Of a stretch of DNA of 64,000 bases, positions 25,763 through 40,100 are shown one piece after another. The stretch lies in contig NC_092184.1 of assembly GCF_043641665.1 (NCBI RefSeq), positions 17,395,108 through 17,459,107 on the forward strand, read 5' to 3'. The DNA comes from Enoplosus armatus. Lineage: Eukaryota > Chordata > Actinopteri > Centrarchiformes > Enoplosidae. Position 1 is the first letter of the stretch. Each line of letters begins with the position of its first letter. Under the pieces are notes generated by a model that did no database searches, was not told where the DNA came from, and worked only from the letters and a program-made list of their open reading frames with translations. The position numbers and the translations under genes are program-made.

Positions 25763-27696
25763 CCCGCCGCAAGGCAGGAATGTGCCAGACAGTGGCGTCA
25801 TTGTAATAAAATGTGTGCTAAGCTTGCTTCATAAAGCTTTAATGAGAGGAGGGGACCAGCGGCACGGTGCATCATCGCCACAGTAAAAGCATCGGACACA
25901 ATAGGTCTCCTGGGACTTCCTCTACCTCTCGTTGCCTTCCCCCTCGCTTGTTCTCTCAGCATCTCCATATGTTCAATTTTTTGTGTGTGCAATATCTCCT
26001 GTCTTTTTTGGGTTCTTAATTGCTTGCTCTGTCTCTCAAACCTCTCTCTCTCTGGGCAAACCTGTCCATAAATCTCTTTAAAATGTTCCTCCTTTATCTG
26101 CATTATACAGTATATCAAGCCTCAGCATCCCTGCCTCTCTTTGATTTATTTCGTTTGTGTCTCTGTGCATTTAGAAAGCCCTCTCTATCATGTGCATACT
26201 CTCCGCATCACTTCAAATTTGTTCAATTTGCATAACAGGGAAGAAAAAATATATATACTAATATATCTTAGCTTTCTGTTTGCTTCTCTGGTTCAGTTTT
26301 CTATGTGTTCACTCTCTCCCATATTTCTCCCGTCCCTCCCCCTTTCTTTACCTCTCTCAGCACAGTGCTTGAGTCTCTAGACCGGTCGCTTGTTTGTATT
26401 TCACATGACAGCAAGAGCAGATGCTCACAGATAAACCTGCTACTGATTTCACTGTCACTGCACTACAGCACAACATAAAGAGCAACACACACATAGACAC
26501 ACAAAGTCACCTATGCGCATTTCGAACACAAAACAGCATAGTCCTCCACCACACGTACGACTTTCCGACTTTCTGTCCTGATGCTGCTGTTGCTTCTCAC
26601 CCATTAGTCTGAATAACAACCCTCTAGCTGCAGAGAGATTCTCCAGAGAGCCACAGAAACACTGCAAACATACTGCGAGCTCTCATTACCTGCAGGTAAA
26701 GGGCAACATAAAGGAAGCACCTGAGTAAATGAGGAATACAAACTAGTTTAAAAGCCATACGGTGGCATTGCCCGGTGTTACCTATAGTGCAGCACAGTGA
26801 TACCTAGAGGGTGAGGTAAGGTAAATGCCAATAATAAGCTTTTATGAGCTATATAATTAGAGAGAAATCTACTGCCCACTGCCTTACACTGACATTTCAT
26901 GTTTAAGCCATTTACAGTAGTATCCTGTAGGGAAGTAAGCTCCTATTTCTATCATGTTGCAGCGCTGCACAGTTCATTTTACAGAGAAAAACAAAGAGTG
27001 GAGCATCCTACAGCAGGAAGTGGAGTTTCTTCAATAACTGAAGCTCTAATCCAGACCGACACAACTAGTTCAAAATGTAGAATAAATGAACACTCATGAT
27101 CAGTTAACATACTGAAAAATGTGAAAAAAATAAGACAAAGCTAAAAATGTTAAGAGGAGTTGTTTTGCAGCTGTAAGAGTGGTTAAGTATGAGAGGAATT
27201 AAGAAGCTTTGAGGTAACTAGTGTTGTGTGAAATTCACCTTGAAATTCAAGTGTCATCCTACTCTGGGGTAAGTACGCTGATAAACCTTTACACATCATT
27301 TTTTATCCCTTACAGGGTAAGTTGTTTTTATTGAGGCTCTAATAGTTATTCCATTTCCAAAATAATCTTATTAGTAAACTAATGTTGCCAAATGTCAGGA
27401 GTTGCACATGCTAAATGAGGAAGCTTTTAACTTCAGGTTATTGGTAAAACTTTTTATCCATGAAATTAACGATGAGGTGAAATTGTTTTTGTGTCTCAAG
27501 CCATTCAATCTTTACTTAATGTATTGTCTAGCTGAATGACATATTACAATGTAATGTAATCATGTGTTTATTACCAATTTCAACACATGATTAGATATCT
27601 TGAAGATAATAGTTGCTAAACACTGCTTTATTTTATTCCCAGCCTTAATCCCCTCAGGGAGAATGTCAGGTATTCCTACTTTGTGGTGCCACTCAG

Positions 27697-28060
27697 TGCC
27701 GGCCCTAGCCATTTTGGTGCCCTAGGCGAGATTATGATTTTGTCCAATCAGTCCAATTTATACACAAGGCGAGACCGAGGTGTGATCCACACAACAGTCA
27801 CAAACACAACGACTGTTTCAGTGCTATACTATTCATAACTATACAACCAATGTGCTTAAGATTAAATTGTTAACTAGAACACATAATTGTTTACAAGAGC
27901 ACAAAGTTCTTCATAGATGTAGCCCCTTAATTTTGCTCTCTCTAGGGGAATGGTACTTGCTCGCTTGGTAACACACTGCCTATTTTTCTCCAGTGTTTGA
28001 TAGCTGCCCTCAGCTCTTTAAAGAAGTGGCATTGTAAAGACAGGCAATAGATCACATTTG
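27697..28060. mobile_element. Candidate DNA-transposon-derived repeat
   Basis: It begins CAGTGCCGGCCCTAGCCATT followed by TTGGTGCCCTAGGCGAGA, wording I recall from an abundant teleost repeat with a CAG-type end. I see no matching inverted end, so it is truncated or the right boundary is wrong. Confidence 0.35.
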
Positions 28061-29672
28061 GAGTACAGGAGATATAGGACATGGTACATGTAATTCATGT
28101 ACAATGAAAATACTGGATAATGACTAATTCATACCATTTTTAAGGACTAAATGAATGGCCTCCTACAAGGAGGTACACTTGTGTTTGTTTCCTGCATCTA
28201 TTTTGAACCTTGATTGAATGATTGAATACTGAATAATATTATGGATATAAAACGGTGACAGTATTCTGTAAAAAACAATGTACATTAAAGGTCTGTTCTG
28301 TAGAGACAATGAAACACTACTTTTATACTGACAGTTGCACCGCAGCTCTGTTAAAGAGGAGCGTTATAAAGACAAGACAGAAGACAAAGTCTGGAGATCA
28401 ATAGTATCTGGCAGAGAGCACAGTCGCTGTATAGATTTCATATTTGTTCCTCTACACTACAACATAGATTATGGCACAATGGGGCAACACAAAAAAACTC
28501 TGGCACCTCAGAGGTTGGAAAAGGAATTTGATCAAATATGATGCTTGTAAAATAATATCAACAACAAAGGAAACCATGTAGAGGTAAAACATCCATACAA
28601 ATAACATTGTTAAAATAACTATTACTTACTATTGCTTTTCGATATTGCTTTTCATTAGACTTAAATTCCATTAGACTTCCATTAGGTCTATCCCCAGATA
28701 ATCATGGGCCGATTATTTTTAACCCAGACAACAACTTGTCATCCATCCTAAGCAGCAATGTTATGATGACAAGCTAAAAGCCTGAGGATCAATATTCTTT
28801 GAGAGAGCAAGCACAGTTATTTTACAACTTCATAACAAAAAAGCTTTTTAAGCAGTGACCAACTGTTCCCAGCCAATGACACCAAACCAAGAGTTATGAA
28901 TGACTTCTGGAGTATGAAATAGTTCTGTAGTTCCCCTCCCAGAGACATATGCTAATTGTAACGAATAGACATGTTCTAATTGTATTCAATCTGGCTCAAT
29001 AAAACACATTATGATATAAAACATGGCGTGTTCAATTGCTGAGACGTTAACACTGTCACCCGGCCTCACATGTGCTCATCAGCAACATTAAGAAGACAAG
29101 ATAAACGATAAAGCTTGACAATCAACAGTCTGCCAGGGGAGTTCTGCCACCTTATGGATTTCATATCTGATCCTCTCCTTTGGAAAATAGTTTACAAGAT
29201 AACTGAGGGGTAATAAACAGGGCAGTGATTATTGAGAGTGATAGTGTATTGTGTGCTGTGCTGTATCTGTGTGTGTGTCTGGTGCGCTGTGCTTGTGAAT
29301 GAGGCCATTCATCCCTCTGTCTGCCTCCCTCTCCTGTCTGTCTATCATCCCTCTTTCACAAATCTGCCTCAAGCAGAGAGTAAAGGGGGGCTTCAGTTGT
29401 TCTCAGGGAAGGAAAGAAGAAACAGAGAGAGCGAAAGAGCAAGAGAGGAAGAGAGTACTTCCAAAACCCACAAGGGGCTCTGACAGTGACGAGAGAGTGT
29501 AAGTCTGCCAAGCAGACACTGCAGAGAGAAAGTGGAGGTAAGGAAAGAAAAGCAGAAGAAATTGGATACTGAAGGTGGATATATACAAAGAGGCAGGAAG
29601 AGAAAGTGAGAAAATGCCGCCCTGCAGGCCAGTGAAGGGAAAGAAAAGACTGGAAATTAAATGCTCTCTGAG

Positions 29673-29678
<6 letters not shown>

Positions 29679-29714
<36 letters not shown>
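29679..29714. repeat. (GT)n microsatellite
   Basis: 36 bases, pure GT, in gria4 intron 2. Confidence 0.95.
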
Positions 29715-29715
<1 letters not shown>

Positions 29716-30589
29716 GGAGTTGGATCGTCAAATGAACGCAGTACATACACAGACGCAGATTCAAACTCACACATGCACAGAGCTGCCTCAAAGCCCATCC
29801 AGAATATGTCCTTTATTTTTTTGGCACCTGTGTCTGAATACAGGGCTGAATATGGGGTCAGAGGTGAGGAACAGCAGGAGACAAAGCTCTTGGGTAAAAC
29901 TGCCCCACTCCACTGTCACTTCTTTATTCTCTTTGATTACATCTTTCCACTTCTCTGCACCTGTTCATCCTCTCCTCCCCTCTCCTCCTCCCCCAACTTC
30001 TCCTTCAGGCCTTGTCCCTCAGGCTGCATGAATAAAGCTTCTAAGAATAAGAGTACTGATTGGGGAAAATGAGGGCAGGTACCCAAGAGGGGCACAGCTA
30101 TCTCTGTGGCCTTTGGTGGTGTCGCAGCGAGAGAATATGCTAATAGTTGCTGACACATGGCTTCCTTCCTTGTGCAGTCAAATAACAAATATAAAGAACT
30201 CTTTAAAACAAGGAAATCATTGACAATCAACCGCTCAACTATGTGAGGTCTCATTTTCACTTTCATTTTTACAATTGGCTGTGACTTTTTGATGTGAGAA
30301 TTTCAATAACAATCTCAAAGTGAAATAAACGAGGAAGGCGTGGGAATGTAATGGCTTCCACATTTCACATTCAGGGTACATGTTTAGGATACAAAAGGGA
30401 TGATGCTGGCTTCGATCCTCACGCAGGTTTCCAACTGGCTTACACGTTATTTTGTTTTATTCTTTGACAGCTCATTTACTCCTTTCTCTGATTGGTTTCC
30501 CTCTATTGGTTGATTAACTGTGCAAGAAGGAAAACTCCACAGTGTCTTGAAGCATGAGACATGACGATCCAAAGTGCTTTACTTCCCTA

Positions 30590-31150
30590 AACCTGTATGT
30601 GCGGACAAGGGCATCATTTCTGCTGGGGACGGGGGAGACATGACCCCTCAATTTTCAAAATCGTATTTTTGCCCACTCCCCCCGAAAACAGTTTTACAGT
30701 TTCAGTTTTATTTTTCTTACAAAAATCTCTTTAAACAGTGTCCTCTGGCTGTTCAGTCACCATGTGCAGATGAGAGTAGAAGACAAAATGATAAAAATGT
30801 TGATATGGAGTTGCCTTCAGTTATTACTGTGCACTCACACCAATAAACTTAGCGAGCAGTTGCGAGTGGAGCAGCAAGTGCTTTCCCTACTTTTTTTGCC
30901 CTGGGCTTCGCCTCTGAGGCTACATACAGGCTGCCCTACCTTATTAGAGGAGTCTGTTGTGGCTATACGCAGCCTGAGACGAAGAAGACCTGCAGACACT
31001 ACTCAGGGCAAAAAACGTTTTCTTATCTACGTGTTTTTTGGGGTAAAAATAAATATTCCTATAAAAAGACACGTTAGCAGGGGTTAGCAGCACGTTTTTT
31101 TTCTTTTAGTACGTTTTTATTGTTTATTGTTTATGGATTTAGCTTTTTTA
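30590..31150. mobile_element. Candidate interspersed repeat
   Basis: Unusually composed block (GGGCATCATTTCTGCTGG, then AAATCGTATTTTTGCCCAC, GACAAAATGATAAAAATGTT and a T-rich end) that resembles a repeat I recall from perciform genomes. No terminal repeats or coding frame are found, so class and borders are uncertain. Confidence 0.3.
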
Positions 31151-32933
31151 TGTTCCCATGTGATAGAGGAAACCTGTTACATGTATGGTGGGAAAAACTC
31201 TCTCGTGACAGGACCAGTGATATAAGAAAAGGAACTACTGTCTTTTATTTTCAGCTTTTAGTAGAAGTGATATTTTGAAGGAAAAAAAAGAATGCTAAAT
31301 ACCAAATGGGTGGCAAGACTGTGAAATTGACATTTCATAAACAGCCATTTCTGGATTTCCCTCAACCATTTTTAATATCCTGTCGTGATGTGAAGCCCGG
31401 CATGTTAGGGAAATCATGAGCTTCAAAAATGACTTCTTAATATTAAGTTTGTGGCTTTTCTCTGCATTAGTCAACAGCGAAAATGCAGAGTGACAAGAAA
31501 ATGGGGAGCGAGGGAACTACATGGAAAAGTGATTGAACATTAATGTTGGTTGTAACTGGTGCAATCTCAGTCCAATGAGCCATGGATATGACCGATCAGC
31601 ACTTCTGTTTCCTTTTCTGTGAAGTCATGAGGAAATTAACACATTTTGGTGACATCCCATTAGTGTCTCAAGTTCATATCTCTTAGCTCAGCACATTACT
31701 TGGAACATCAGGGTCGTCTGGCTCAGACAATCACAGTGACAGAGTTGTTTGCCCTCTCGTCAAAGCGACCAGGAGGCATTCCCCACAAAACTGCCGAAGT
31801 CAAGTATTCTGGATAATTCCTCGAATTGGACCCTACAATAACCTGTGGCAGTCCTACCACATACAGTAGGCAATTACCTTGAGCGGTAAGTATGATGCCT
31901 CCACCAAGTATCTACTGACTGTTAAGCACATGCATCTGCCACAACATTTACACAATTTCAGATAACTGACCACAAGCAGAGTCCTTGTCTTAAAGCTGTA
32001 ATATAGCACCGAAATACACACTGCTGACACCATTTGCTTATTGTAACTGCCATGGTTGTTTACAAAAACTGCCTTAAAATGTACTAATTTCATGAATTGA
32101 GCTGTAAAACTAAACATAAATGTGTTTAAAATCCAACCAAGTAGAAATAAATCCAGTGTTTGGGTGGAGTTGGGGCCTAGTGCTCCATGTTGTATGCACC
32201 ACGATGTATCAGAACAGCACTTGACCACAGCCTAATCACAGCAGGATTATCTGCCGCCGTTTAAGCACATTTAAATCAGAACAGATAAGATGTCCCTAAT
32301 CAGGATCCTTGAATGTTGTATTGGCTGCTAAGCTGACGATGGCTGCCATACAGATTTTAATGACATTGTTATGGAAATATGCAGTTTGGTCTGTGACATC
32401 CAGAAAATCGATGTGTCACCGTGGCAAAGCATCATTTTTGTTAAACATTCAAGCAGGGATTGCAATAAGTATTCCATCTCTCTGAATCTCATGCCCTTTA
32501 AGGAATGAAACAATGCTCGTTATCATGGCAACATTATTAAAAAATGTCCCTTGGACCTGTGTTCACTGAGGCGTGTTATAAATCTTGCAATACTGAACCT
32601 GGTAAAAAAAAAGGCTCACGGCAAAACTGTGGTTCAAAGCATATCTGCTCACAGCATGGTACGCCAATAAAACAGGCATTCACACATGCATGCACACATA
32701 AATACACACACACGTTTAGAGTGGGATATACCATATTGACAATGTGCTGTGGAAACTTTGCCTCGCCAATGAGGCCTGTGGCCACAGAGATAAAAGATAG
32801 AGGGAGGGAGAGAGAGGCATGGAAACAATAAGAGAAAAAGAAAGAAGGAAACTACATGTCACCTGTCATAGTGCTGTGCTGTGTAGCCCTAGGACACAAT
32901 CCTTTAAACAGGGCTAATCTGTGTGTGCACGCA

Positions 32934-32989
<56 letters not shown>

Positions 32990-32991
32990 AG
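32934..32991. repeat. (TG)n(GA)n compound microsatellite
   Basis: TG (32934-32949) running into GA (to about 32980) and GGGAGA units. Confidence 0.9.
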
Positions 32992-33088
32992 AGATGTGAC
33001 AGAGAGCCTTTTTACTCCAGTCATCTTTAAGCACTACTAACAGTAGCTAAAGCCCTGCGGGCCTGTCTGGTACGAACACAGTCATTCA

Positions 33089-33090
<2 letters not shown>

Positions 33091-33174
<84 letters not shown>
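33091..33174. repeat. Long (AC)n microsatellite
   Basis: 84 bases of AC with a single T interruption near the middle, one of the longest arrays in the window. Confidence 0.96.
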
Positions 33175-33176
<2 letters not shown>

Positions 33177-34864
33177 ATATCAAAACCATTCATCACAGCA
33201 GACAGGGGGAGAAGGAGGAGAGGAGAAGAAAGTGAGGAGGGGAGGAGAAACTCACTCACTATGCTCGACTCATACTGTATGTACTGACTTTCATCTCCCT
33301 CTGTGGGAGCGATCACAGAGAGAAACCTGTAAAGACCACTGATTTCCTATAGTATGGCACACTTGGCATGCACTCCTCTCTTGTGATGTGCTTTTTTAAA
33401 AATTTTCCTCGCGGTTCTGTAGCCACGCATAAAACTTCAAATATTCTCAGCTTGTCAATTTCACACACGGGCCCAACAGCCCCAGGTGCATGGAGCCATT
33501 TTATTTTTCCCAACATGGTTTACCTATAGGCACTCTTGAAGCGAGTACTTCTGTTGTGACACGTCTCTGTGTGATTGCTCCTTAAGAGTGCCGGAACATG
33601 AGGAGTGTTTTGTACTGCAGTCCTACAGAGAGCTAACTAGGGCATAAGCAGATACATTATTACAGAAGTGTGCATGTAGCAGGGACTGCTGGGACTATAA
33701 AAATATTAGTTACCACCAAACGGTCTCTTTATTCTTCATGTTGTATCATAAATCATCACAGTTCTTCAATCTCTTATGGATCAAATTTTCCCTCCACATT
33801 TATAAACTAATGAATACATTGCATAAAGTGAATGGAAGCTCTTTGAAACAATGAACAAAATATGTTGTTTGCAACTGCCCTTCAGAGAGACAAATGGAAG
33901 CGTTTTCTGGTCTGGTGCCCCTATTGGCCGGACAACATCATTTCCATGTGCTTTCTAAAACATACATCACATATTACTGTTGAAAAATAAACTCATTGTA
34001 TGATCTGACAACTGCTCTGACGCATAATGTTTGGTTAGGTTTAGGACGGTTTGGATTAAAATAAGTATTTTGTTAAGGTTATAAAACATCTTGGTTTGGG
34101 GTTAAATTACTACTTTGTGGCTCCATAATAACATAACCTGACTTCCTCCTTTGCTCCCAACGGACAAGACGGAAGTTATAACTCCTTCATGCGCTGGAGG
34201 GCTTTGTCATTTGAGTGTAAACAAATGATGCTGTTGTTTTTCTTGGGAGGACAGTGTCAAAATGTCAGCTGCAAATTGGACCAAAATTTCCAGTAATTTA
34301 AAGTTTGGATGCATCAGGATTTGGATTAGTGTCCAGTGCCAAAGGTAGCGCTGCATCTGGTGTGCTCTCCACAAAAACAATAGCTCAGCTATTGCACAGC
34401 ACAACAAGTCATAGCACTTCTGTGACTCAGAGAAAATGAAGGTTACTCGTGTGATTTCCAGTATTGGCTGGGAGATTGTAAGATCACAAAGTGGTCCATC
34501 GTATCTCAAAAGCTGTTCTTGCCGCGCTGTAGAACAAAGCACTGCCTACTGACGCATCATGATGCAGGCAGTGCGACGGGGGATTCATTTGTGTAACCAT
34601 CTCTCATAGTGCAACTACTGTTTCCTGCTGTTGGCGTACAAAATACAAAATGTCTCTCTGCCTCTATCACTTTCATTTAATCATTGACCTTGCCTCTTCT
34701 GCTTTGATGATAAAATGTATGGGCATGCAGTGGTCAGGAATATGAGAGAGGGAGAGAGAGATATTGAGTGAGAATTGAGTGGGAATGGGTTTTCTCAGGG
34801 GACCAAAGAGATGAGACAGAAACACATTCCAGCCAAAAAGTGAATCTGGGCACCACAGTGTGTA

Positions 34865-34866
<2 letters not shown>

Positions 34867-34908
<42 letters not shown>
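34867..34908. repeat. (TG)n microsatellite, paired with 35039-35066
   Basis: 42 bases, pure TG; a complementary AC run follows 130 bases later. Confidence 0.95.
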
Positions 34909-35038
34909 GTATGTCTATCCTATTCCTTATATCCTTATAACCACGAGGAATGGCAGAATATTACTTGATGAAATGTCCTAAAAAGTAATAAAAATATGTC
35001 CTCATCTCTGTGTATGTGTGTGTCTGGCACACGCAGGC

Positions 35039-35066
35039 ACACACACACACACCCACGCACGCACAC
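35039..35066. repeat. (AC)n microsatellite
   Basis: Imperfect AC with ACCC and ACGC steps, the inverted partner of 34867-34908. Confidence 0.85.
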
Positions 35067-35719
35067 AGGTGTTTGTTTGTGTATGCCCTTCCAGCTGAGT
35101 AGGTCCACAGTGATTGAGTGTGCTCACAAGATAAACAGAGCAGTAATTTAACAGAGGAAATGACATCCCACCACCCATTTCTCCTGCTGTCTCATTCCTC
35201 ACCTCGCTATTCCTCATTCTTCCTTCAGTCCATCCATCTCACCAAGGGCGCAGATCTCATTACAACTTAGGGAGGGGGACCACAAACATGGAATTTCAAG
35301 AGTATTTTCTGGAGGTAACATCAATAATTTCACCAATGTATATAGAATTATTAATTCTCTGAAAATAGACACAGAGGAGTTATTGGATGGATAGAAGCAA
35401 CAAAACATTCAGAGACTTTCTATTTGTCTGAACAACCTGTCACAGGACTAGTCTACAGTCCTAGCAGTCACCAGTCACGTGCTACAGAGATGCAATCTGG
35501 GAAACATAGTCCAATAGCAAGCAAAGGTACCAGGACGAAGTAAACCATGAACTTCATTTCCCAAATTCCCATGTAGTTTAATATATGCAAAGGTTCAGAC
35601 CACTTAGCAGGGGGGACAAAAACAAAACCTTCACAAAGTGTTGTGATTATGCTTCAAAAGTGGAGTTGGCTTCTAATAAATATACATTTTCAATTACATA
35701 ATTTAGTTAGAAATTATTT

Positions 35720-35746
35720 GGGGGGGGGGGGGGGGGGGGGGGGGGG
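35720..35746. repeat. Uninterrupted run of 27 G
   Basis: A perfect G homopolymer on the plus strand (C on the transcript), flanked by AT-rich sequence. The length may be an assembly or sequencing estimate. Confidence 0.9.
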
Positions 35747-35960
35747 CTTCACGTTTTTCAGAAGTTGATCTGCATCCAAGCATCCCGCTCGTCTCCTCTG
35801 TCCTCTCCATCCCTCCTTATCCTCTGGCCTCTCATCTCTGCTTCTCTTTACTCTACCATTAAATTGAATTTGATTTGTTTTGATATGATTTGGTCAATTA
35901 AATTCATTTCAATTCAAGTCAAGTTCAACTGGCTCATCTTCTCAGAGCACAGTGAATGCT

Positions 35961-36036
35961 CAGGTGGCTGTGGCTCCAGAGGTAGAGCCAGTTGTCCATT
36001 AATTGCGTGACTGTTGGTTCAATCCCAGGCTCCACA
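35961..36036 (+). mobile_element. tRNA-like SINE head fragment
   Basis: GTGGCTCCAGAGGTAGAGCC resembles an A box (TGGCNNAGNGG) and GGTTCAATCCC a B box (GGTTCRANNCC), with a typical spacing of about 35-40 bases. The same head occurs, less diverged, on the minus strand at 40841-40760. No SINE body follows, so this is a head-only fragment. It does not fold as a convincing functional tRNA. Confidence 0.6.
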
Positions 36037-37997
36037 TCACAGCATATAGACAATGTGTTGTAAAATGGCTTCTAGATTGTTTTAGGTCTTCAAAGACTAA
36101 TAATTTTATAGAAACCGATGCTAACCCGATAAGATCTTAAAGGTGAATTCAGGCCCTAGTGCACTACACTACCCTCTGTCTCTAAAATAAATCACAAAAT
36201 GCATGTAAGGTATCCCCTGATGAGTAGTTTATAGACTGCTTTACAATATTTACAATACAATAGATGATACATGTATAAGTGACTAAAAATATGTATCAGT
36301 TATCGCCTAATTTCTCTGATTACGTTACAGTTTTCATTTGATATCAATATGTTTGTATTTCAGAGTATTCCCTCCCTCAGCCATCAAGGTTTATAAATCC
36401 TTTACCGATACAGTCCAGTAACAAGACATCACCTGGCTTAATATTTGAATTAAAGGATATATTTAATTGAGTCTACTTTTTTGCTGTCACACCAACTCAA
36501 CTTCAGTTTAATTCATAGAACCTAATATTTAATATAAAAAATAGTAGAGGGAGTCTGCATGAACACACTCAAGCTGTGTGTGGCGAAGCCTTCTTCGTGG
36601 CCTCTTCAGCGCGTTTGTTATGAAAAAAGATACTTACTTCGATAAGTGCTAAGAGCTGAGCATGTTTTTACTCAATGTGCCAGTGTGATTAAAGTTAAAA
36701 AACAATTTTACCCAAAGAGCTTTGTGCTTCCAGTATTCTCATATTGTCTCATAGCAACAGTAGGACCCCTGACCAGCGCTGTCCCCAAGCATCTGCTGAG
36801 TGTTGCTGCTAGCTAAAAAAAGAGGTGCTTGCTGTACACAAGTCTCTCTTAGAATGAGCAAAGACAGCTATTTAATTAGAAGTACCCGATCTAATTTGTT
36901 TGTATTTATTCCAATGCAGTGATATGCCACCTGTTCCTACAGACACTGGTATCTCTGGACTGAAGTCTGCAGTCTCTGACCTGCTGATGGAGGTGAAGAT
37001 GGCATGTTGGTACAGGGATCAGTAAAGTAAAAAATATTTTACAAGCTTGTATATATTTGGATCTATTCTGCATTAACAGGTTTCTGTGTGGTTTCTTGCC
37101 CAAATTTACGAGACAACAAAATAGGCCCTTATAAATTATAAGTCATTTTATAGCGCAATGTTCCAGCACAGTCTTACTTGACTTTTTTTTTTAATACATA
37201 TGAATTAAATCATTCAATCATAATTTGGACATATACTGTGCAGAGTAAGCACCAGCTGAGGGGGGTAACACTTTGCAAGAATTGTGACTCAGCACTTACT
37301 TATGGTATAATATAAAAACGAAATAAAACAACAAGTAGTACATACTTTTAAAGCCACTAACAATATATAGTGCAATCAGGGACATAGGCAGACCTTATCT
37401 GGACTTGTTGGTATATTTCCTCCCTCTGTATAACAAATTTATGATTGAGGTCTTACTGTATAGTTCACACTGAAATCAAAAGCCTCCCCAAAAAGTGAGG
37501 ACAACCTGGCAACCACTGTGGGTGCAGTCATACTCTGTGTAATGTTCCAGCAGGTTGGACAGAATTCAAAGACAAACCATTTTCATGTGTGACTGTGAAA
37601 CATACAAACCACACGTCAAAAACACAACCACATGTCAAAAATTGCAACAAAAAAACCCTGCATTCTCTCAAAACTAACCACCAGACTGTGGCTACTGTGT
37701 GTCTGCTGAGCTCCCAGCCTGGGTAAACACAGATTGTCTTAGACAGAAGGTTTGGGAATCCAAAACCAACACATTAATCATTAAAGAAAACTCGTGAACA
37801 AACTTGTCTGGCAATGACATGTTACTTCCAATGCTAATGTAGTTGTCAAGGACTAAAAGGGCCCCCGACATGGGGGAATAATTTGGGGCTAGCTGGTTTA
37901 AAAAAACATTGATTAGTTCGACAGATGAAGCTAATTAGCAAGTGAACACTGAATAATCTTGCACAATCTGCTGAATAATAGAGGTGGCTAGTTAATG

Positions 37998-38090
37998 TAT
38001 AGGCAAGGCAAGGCAAGGCAGCTTTATTAGCTTTATATAGGCCTTTTCAAACACAGAGGGAAGTGTTTTACATAGGAAAAATAAGTAATA
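37998..38090 (+). repeat. Interspersed repeat fragment beginning GGCAAGGCAAGG
   Basis: Tandem GGCAA units followed by GCTTTATTAG, TATAGGCC, AACACAGAGG and GTGTTTTACATA. I recall this layout from a very common teleost repeat; its class is not certain. Confidence 0.5.
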
Positions 38091-39160
38091 ATATTTCAGG
38101 TTGATTCTACCAGTAAGTTCTGGGGATAGTAAAGAACCAGTCAAGGGGAACTCCAATCTGTAGAGACTATTACATTTCGTGCTTTGAGATGAGTTGTGAA
38201 CTTATTTTGTAAGATAGTGGTTTGACTTTGACAAAATCTCCAACATTTTGGGAAATACAGGAGTGTATTTTGGCATGTAGGGAAGCTGCATGTACCACAT
38301 AAATAGACTTATAAGTAAGTATTGTTTTATTTGTTTGTTTGTGTGTTGCATTGTTACGGGTTTTATCGTGTTCTACATTGCGCTCCACAGTTGAATGTGA
38401 ATGTTGTTAGACTGTGAGTGATGTTGTGTGTATGACGAGTGAAGTTCTCCCCAGTGTGTTTACTTAGATTGGCCTGTCACAGTGCTGATGGCATGCCCGC
38501 TACTACCAATAGAAATGCTATCCTATTCCTTATATCCTTGCGAGGTAATATTTGCTCTTCACACATATCTGCGGATCCTAGGTCCTTAAAATGTTAGAAA
38601 TATAGGGTTTGAATTACTTTTTCAGAAATATATTTCATACATCAAAATTAGAGCCTTCAATTTTCTTAAAAAGGAAAATAGCAGATAATTGGTAGTAATA
38701 TTGTTTAGACTTTGTATCTGTTGACCAAACATTGTGATTGCCTAGATTTTTAATTGGTATGCACCTACACAAACACGCTGGTTGATTAATACGTAGCATG
38801 ATGTAATCAGCAATATCCCCGATTAAAATTGTCAAAGTCGAAGCTGCCAGATGTGTCTGTGGCTGAATTTATCTCCTGGAATTTTTGTGGCCGTTTGGCG
38901 CACAAGGCTCAGCAAAGCACACCTGAATAACAAAAAGTAAAATGAGAGAAGGAGAAATGGAGCGACAGAGGCAGTGTGTAAGAGAACGGGACCTCTCCCT
39001 CTCCTTGTCCCTGTGAGTGTCCACAGTTCTGCCCTGAGTGTAACTACACTTTCAGTCCCCCAGAGAGTCTCCACATACAGACACACTGCAGGGTAGCAAC
39101 ACAGTGAACAGTACTTGTCCTCAAGCAAGAAGTCAACCTCTGCTGATGAAAGCTAAACAG

Positions 39161-39170
<10 letters not shown>

Positions 39171-39196
<26 letters not shown>
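39171..39196. repeat. (AC)n microsatellite
   Basis: 26 bases of AC in gria4 intron 2. Confidence 0.95.
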
Positions 39197-39859
39197 TGCC
39201 TTATTCACCATCACTATATGCTCATGAATTTCCCTCTTCCCTCGGGACAGTCCACCTTAACCTTATATGAACTTACTAACACTTCTCAGCATTAATGATA
39301 TATATTGTGCAAACAAACACACAGAAACCACGATTAAAGAAACATAAAGTCTCTTGAGACTTGACTACAAATGGTCATGACTGAAAGACTTACATCCTGT
39401 TTGAGCTTTACCAGACCAAACCATACATGAAGGACAAACCTAGCTTTTCAGTTTCCTGCAGAAACCTTGTGCGACCCACATAAGCATTTAAATTGATCTC
39501 TATAACATAACTGTGAACCGAATCTGTTTTGCACATTGTCCTTGGTTTACGAGTGCACTTTTATGTTGCCCTTTCTCAGTGAAGGGATAACGAATTGGCT
39601 CCAAAAGTCTTATGTCCCTAAAGGTTGCCGCATGCTCTTCAACCCCCCTTTCCTTTACAAAGTATCTCAATTTACATTTTAGCCTTTTGCTGAGGCTTTC
39701 ATCCGGTGAATTACAATGAGTGAGCAGGTAGAGTTTCAATATGATGGTCAAGCACTTCAGCAACAAGAGACCAGGAACCTAAGGTTGTTATTAGAGAATA
39801 ATCCGTCAAAATGCTGCTCGAGCGAATGAAGCATGCAAAGCATGTTTAAATGTCAAAGT

Positions 39860-40100
39860 AAACCCAGTCGGGGTGGTGGCAGATTTTAAGATCGAGAAAC
39901 AGGAGTGACCAGAGGATGGCTGGTTCAAGTGAGGTTAGGGGGAAGCAATAAGTAGTGCTCTAACGTCTCTCATCAACCACTGTTGAGGTGCCCTTGAACA
40001 AGGCACTCAATATTTATTGCTCCAGTGCAGCTGTTCAGTGGCCATTGACAAAAAGACAGAGAAGGTTGTACAAAGACGCCTCCAATGAATGAATAAGTGG
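39860..40100 (+). mobile_element. Candidate second SINE type
   Basis: It contains a B-box-like GGTTCAAGTGAG, then TTGAGGTGCCCTTGAACAAG and GCACTCAATATTTATTGC with a TTGTAAAT-type end, a pattern I recall from teleost SINEs. Too diverged for a firm family call. Confidence 0.45.

Noticed and set aside
29575..30072. 165-codon plus-strand open frame
   Set aside because: It spans a GT microsatellite; no recognisable domain and no splice-linked neighbours.
33091..33174. CRISPR-like regular repetition
   Set aside because: Pure dinucleotide microsatellite without spacers, in a vertebrate gene.
35961..36036. Possible tRNA gene
   Set aside because: Only A-box- and B-box-like words are present. The cloverleaf pairing is poor and the same head is joined to a SINE body at 40651-40841, so it is a SINE fragment.
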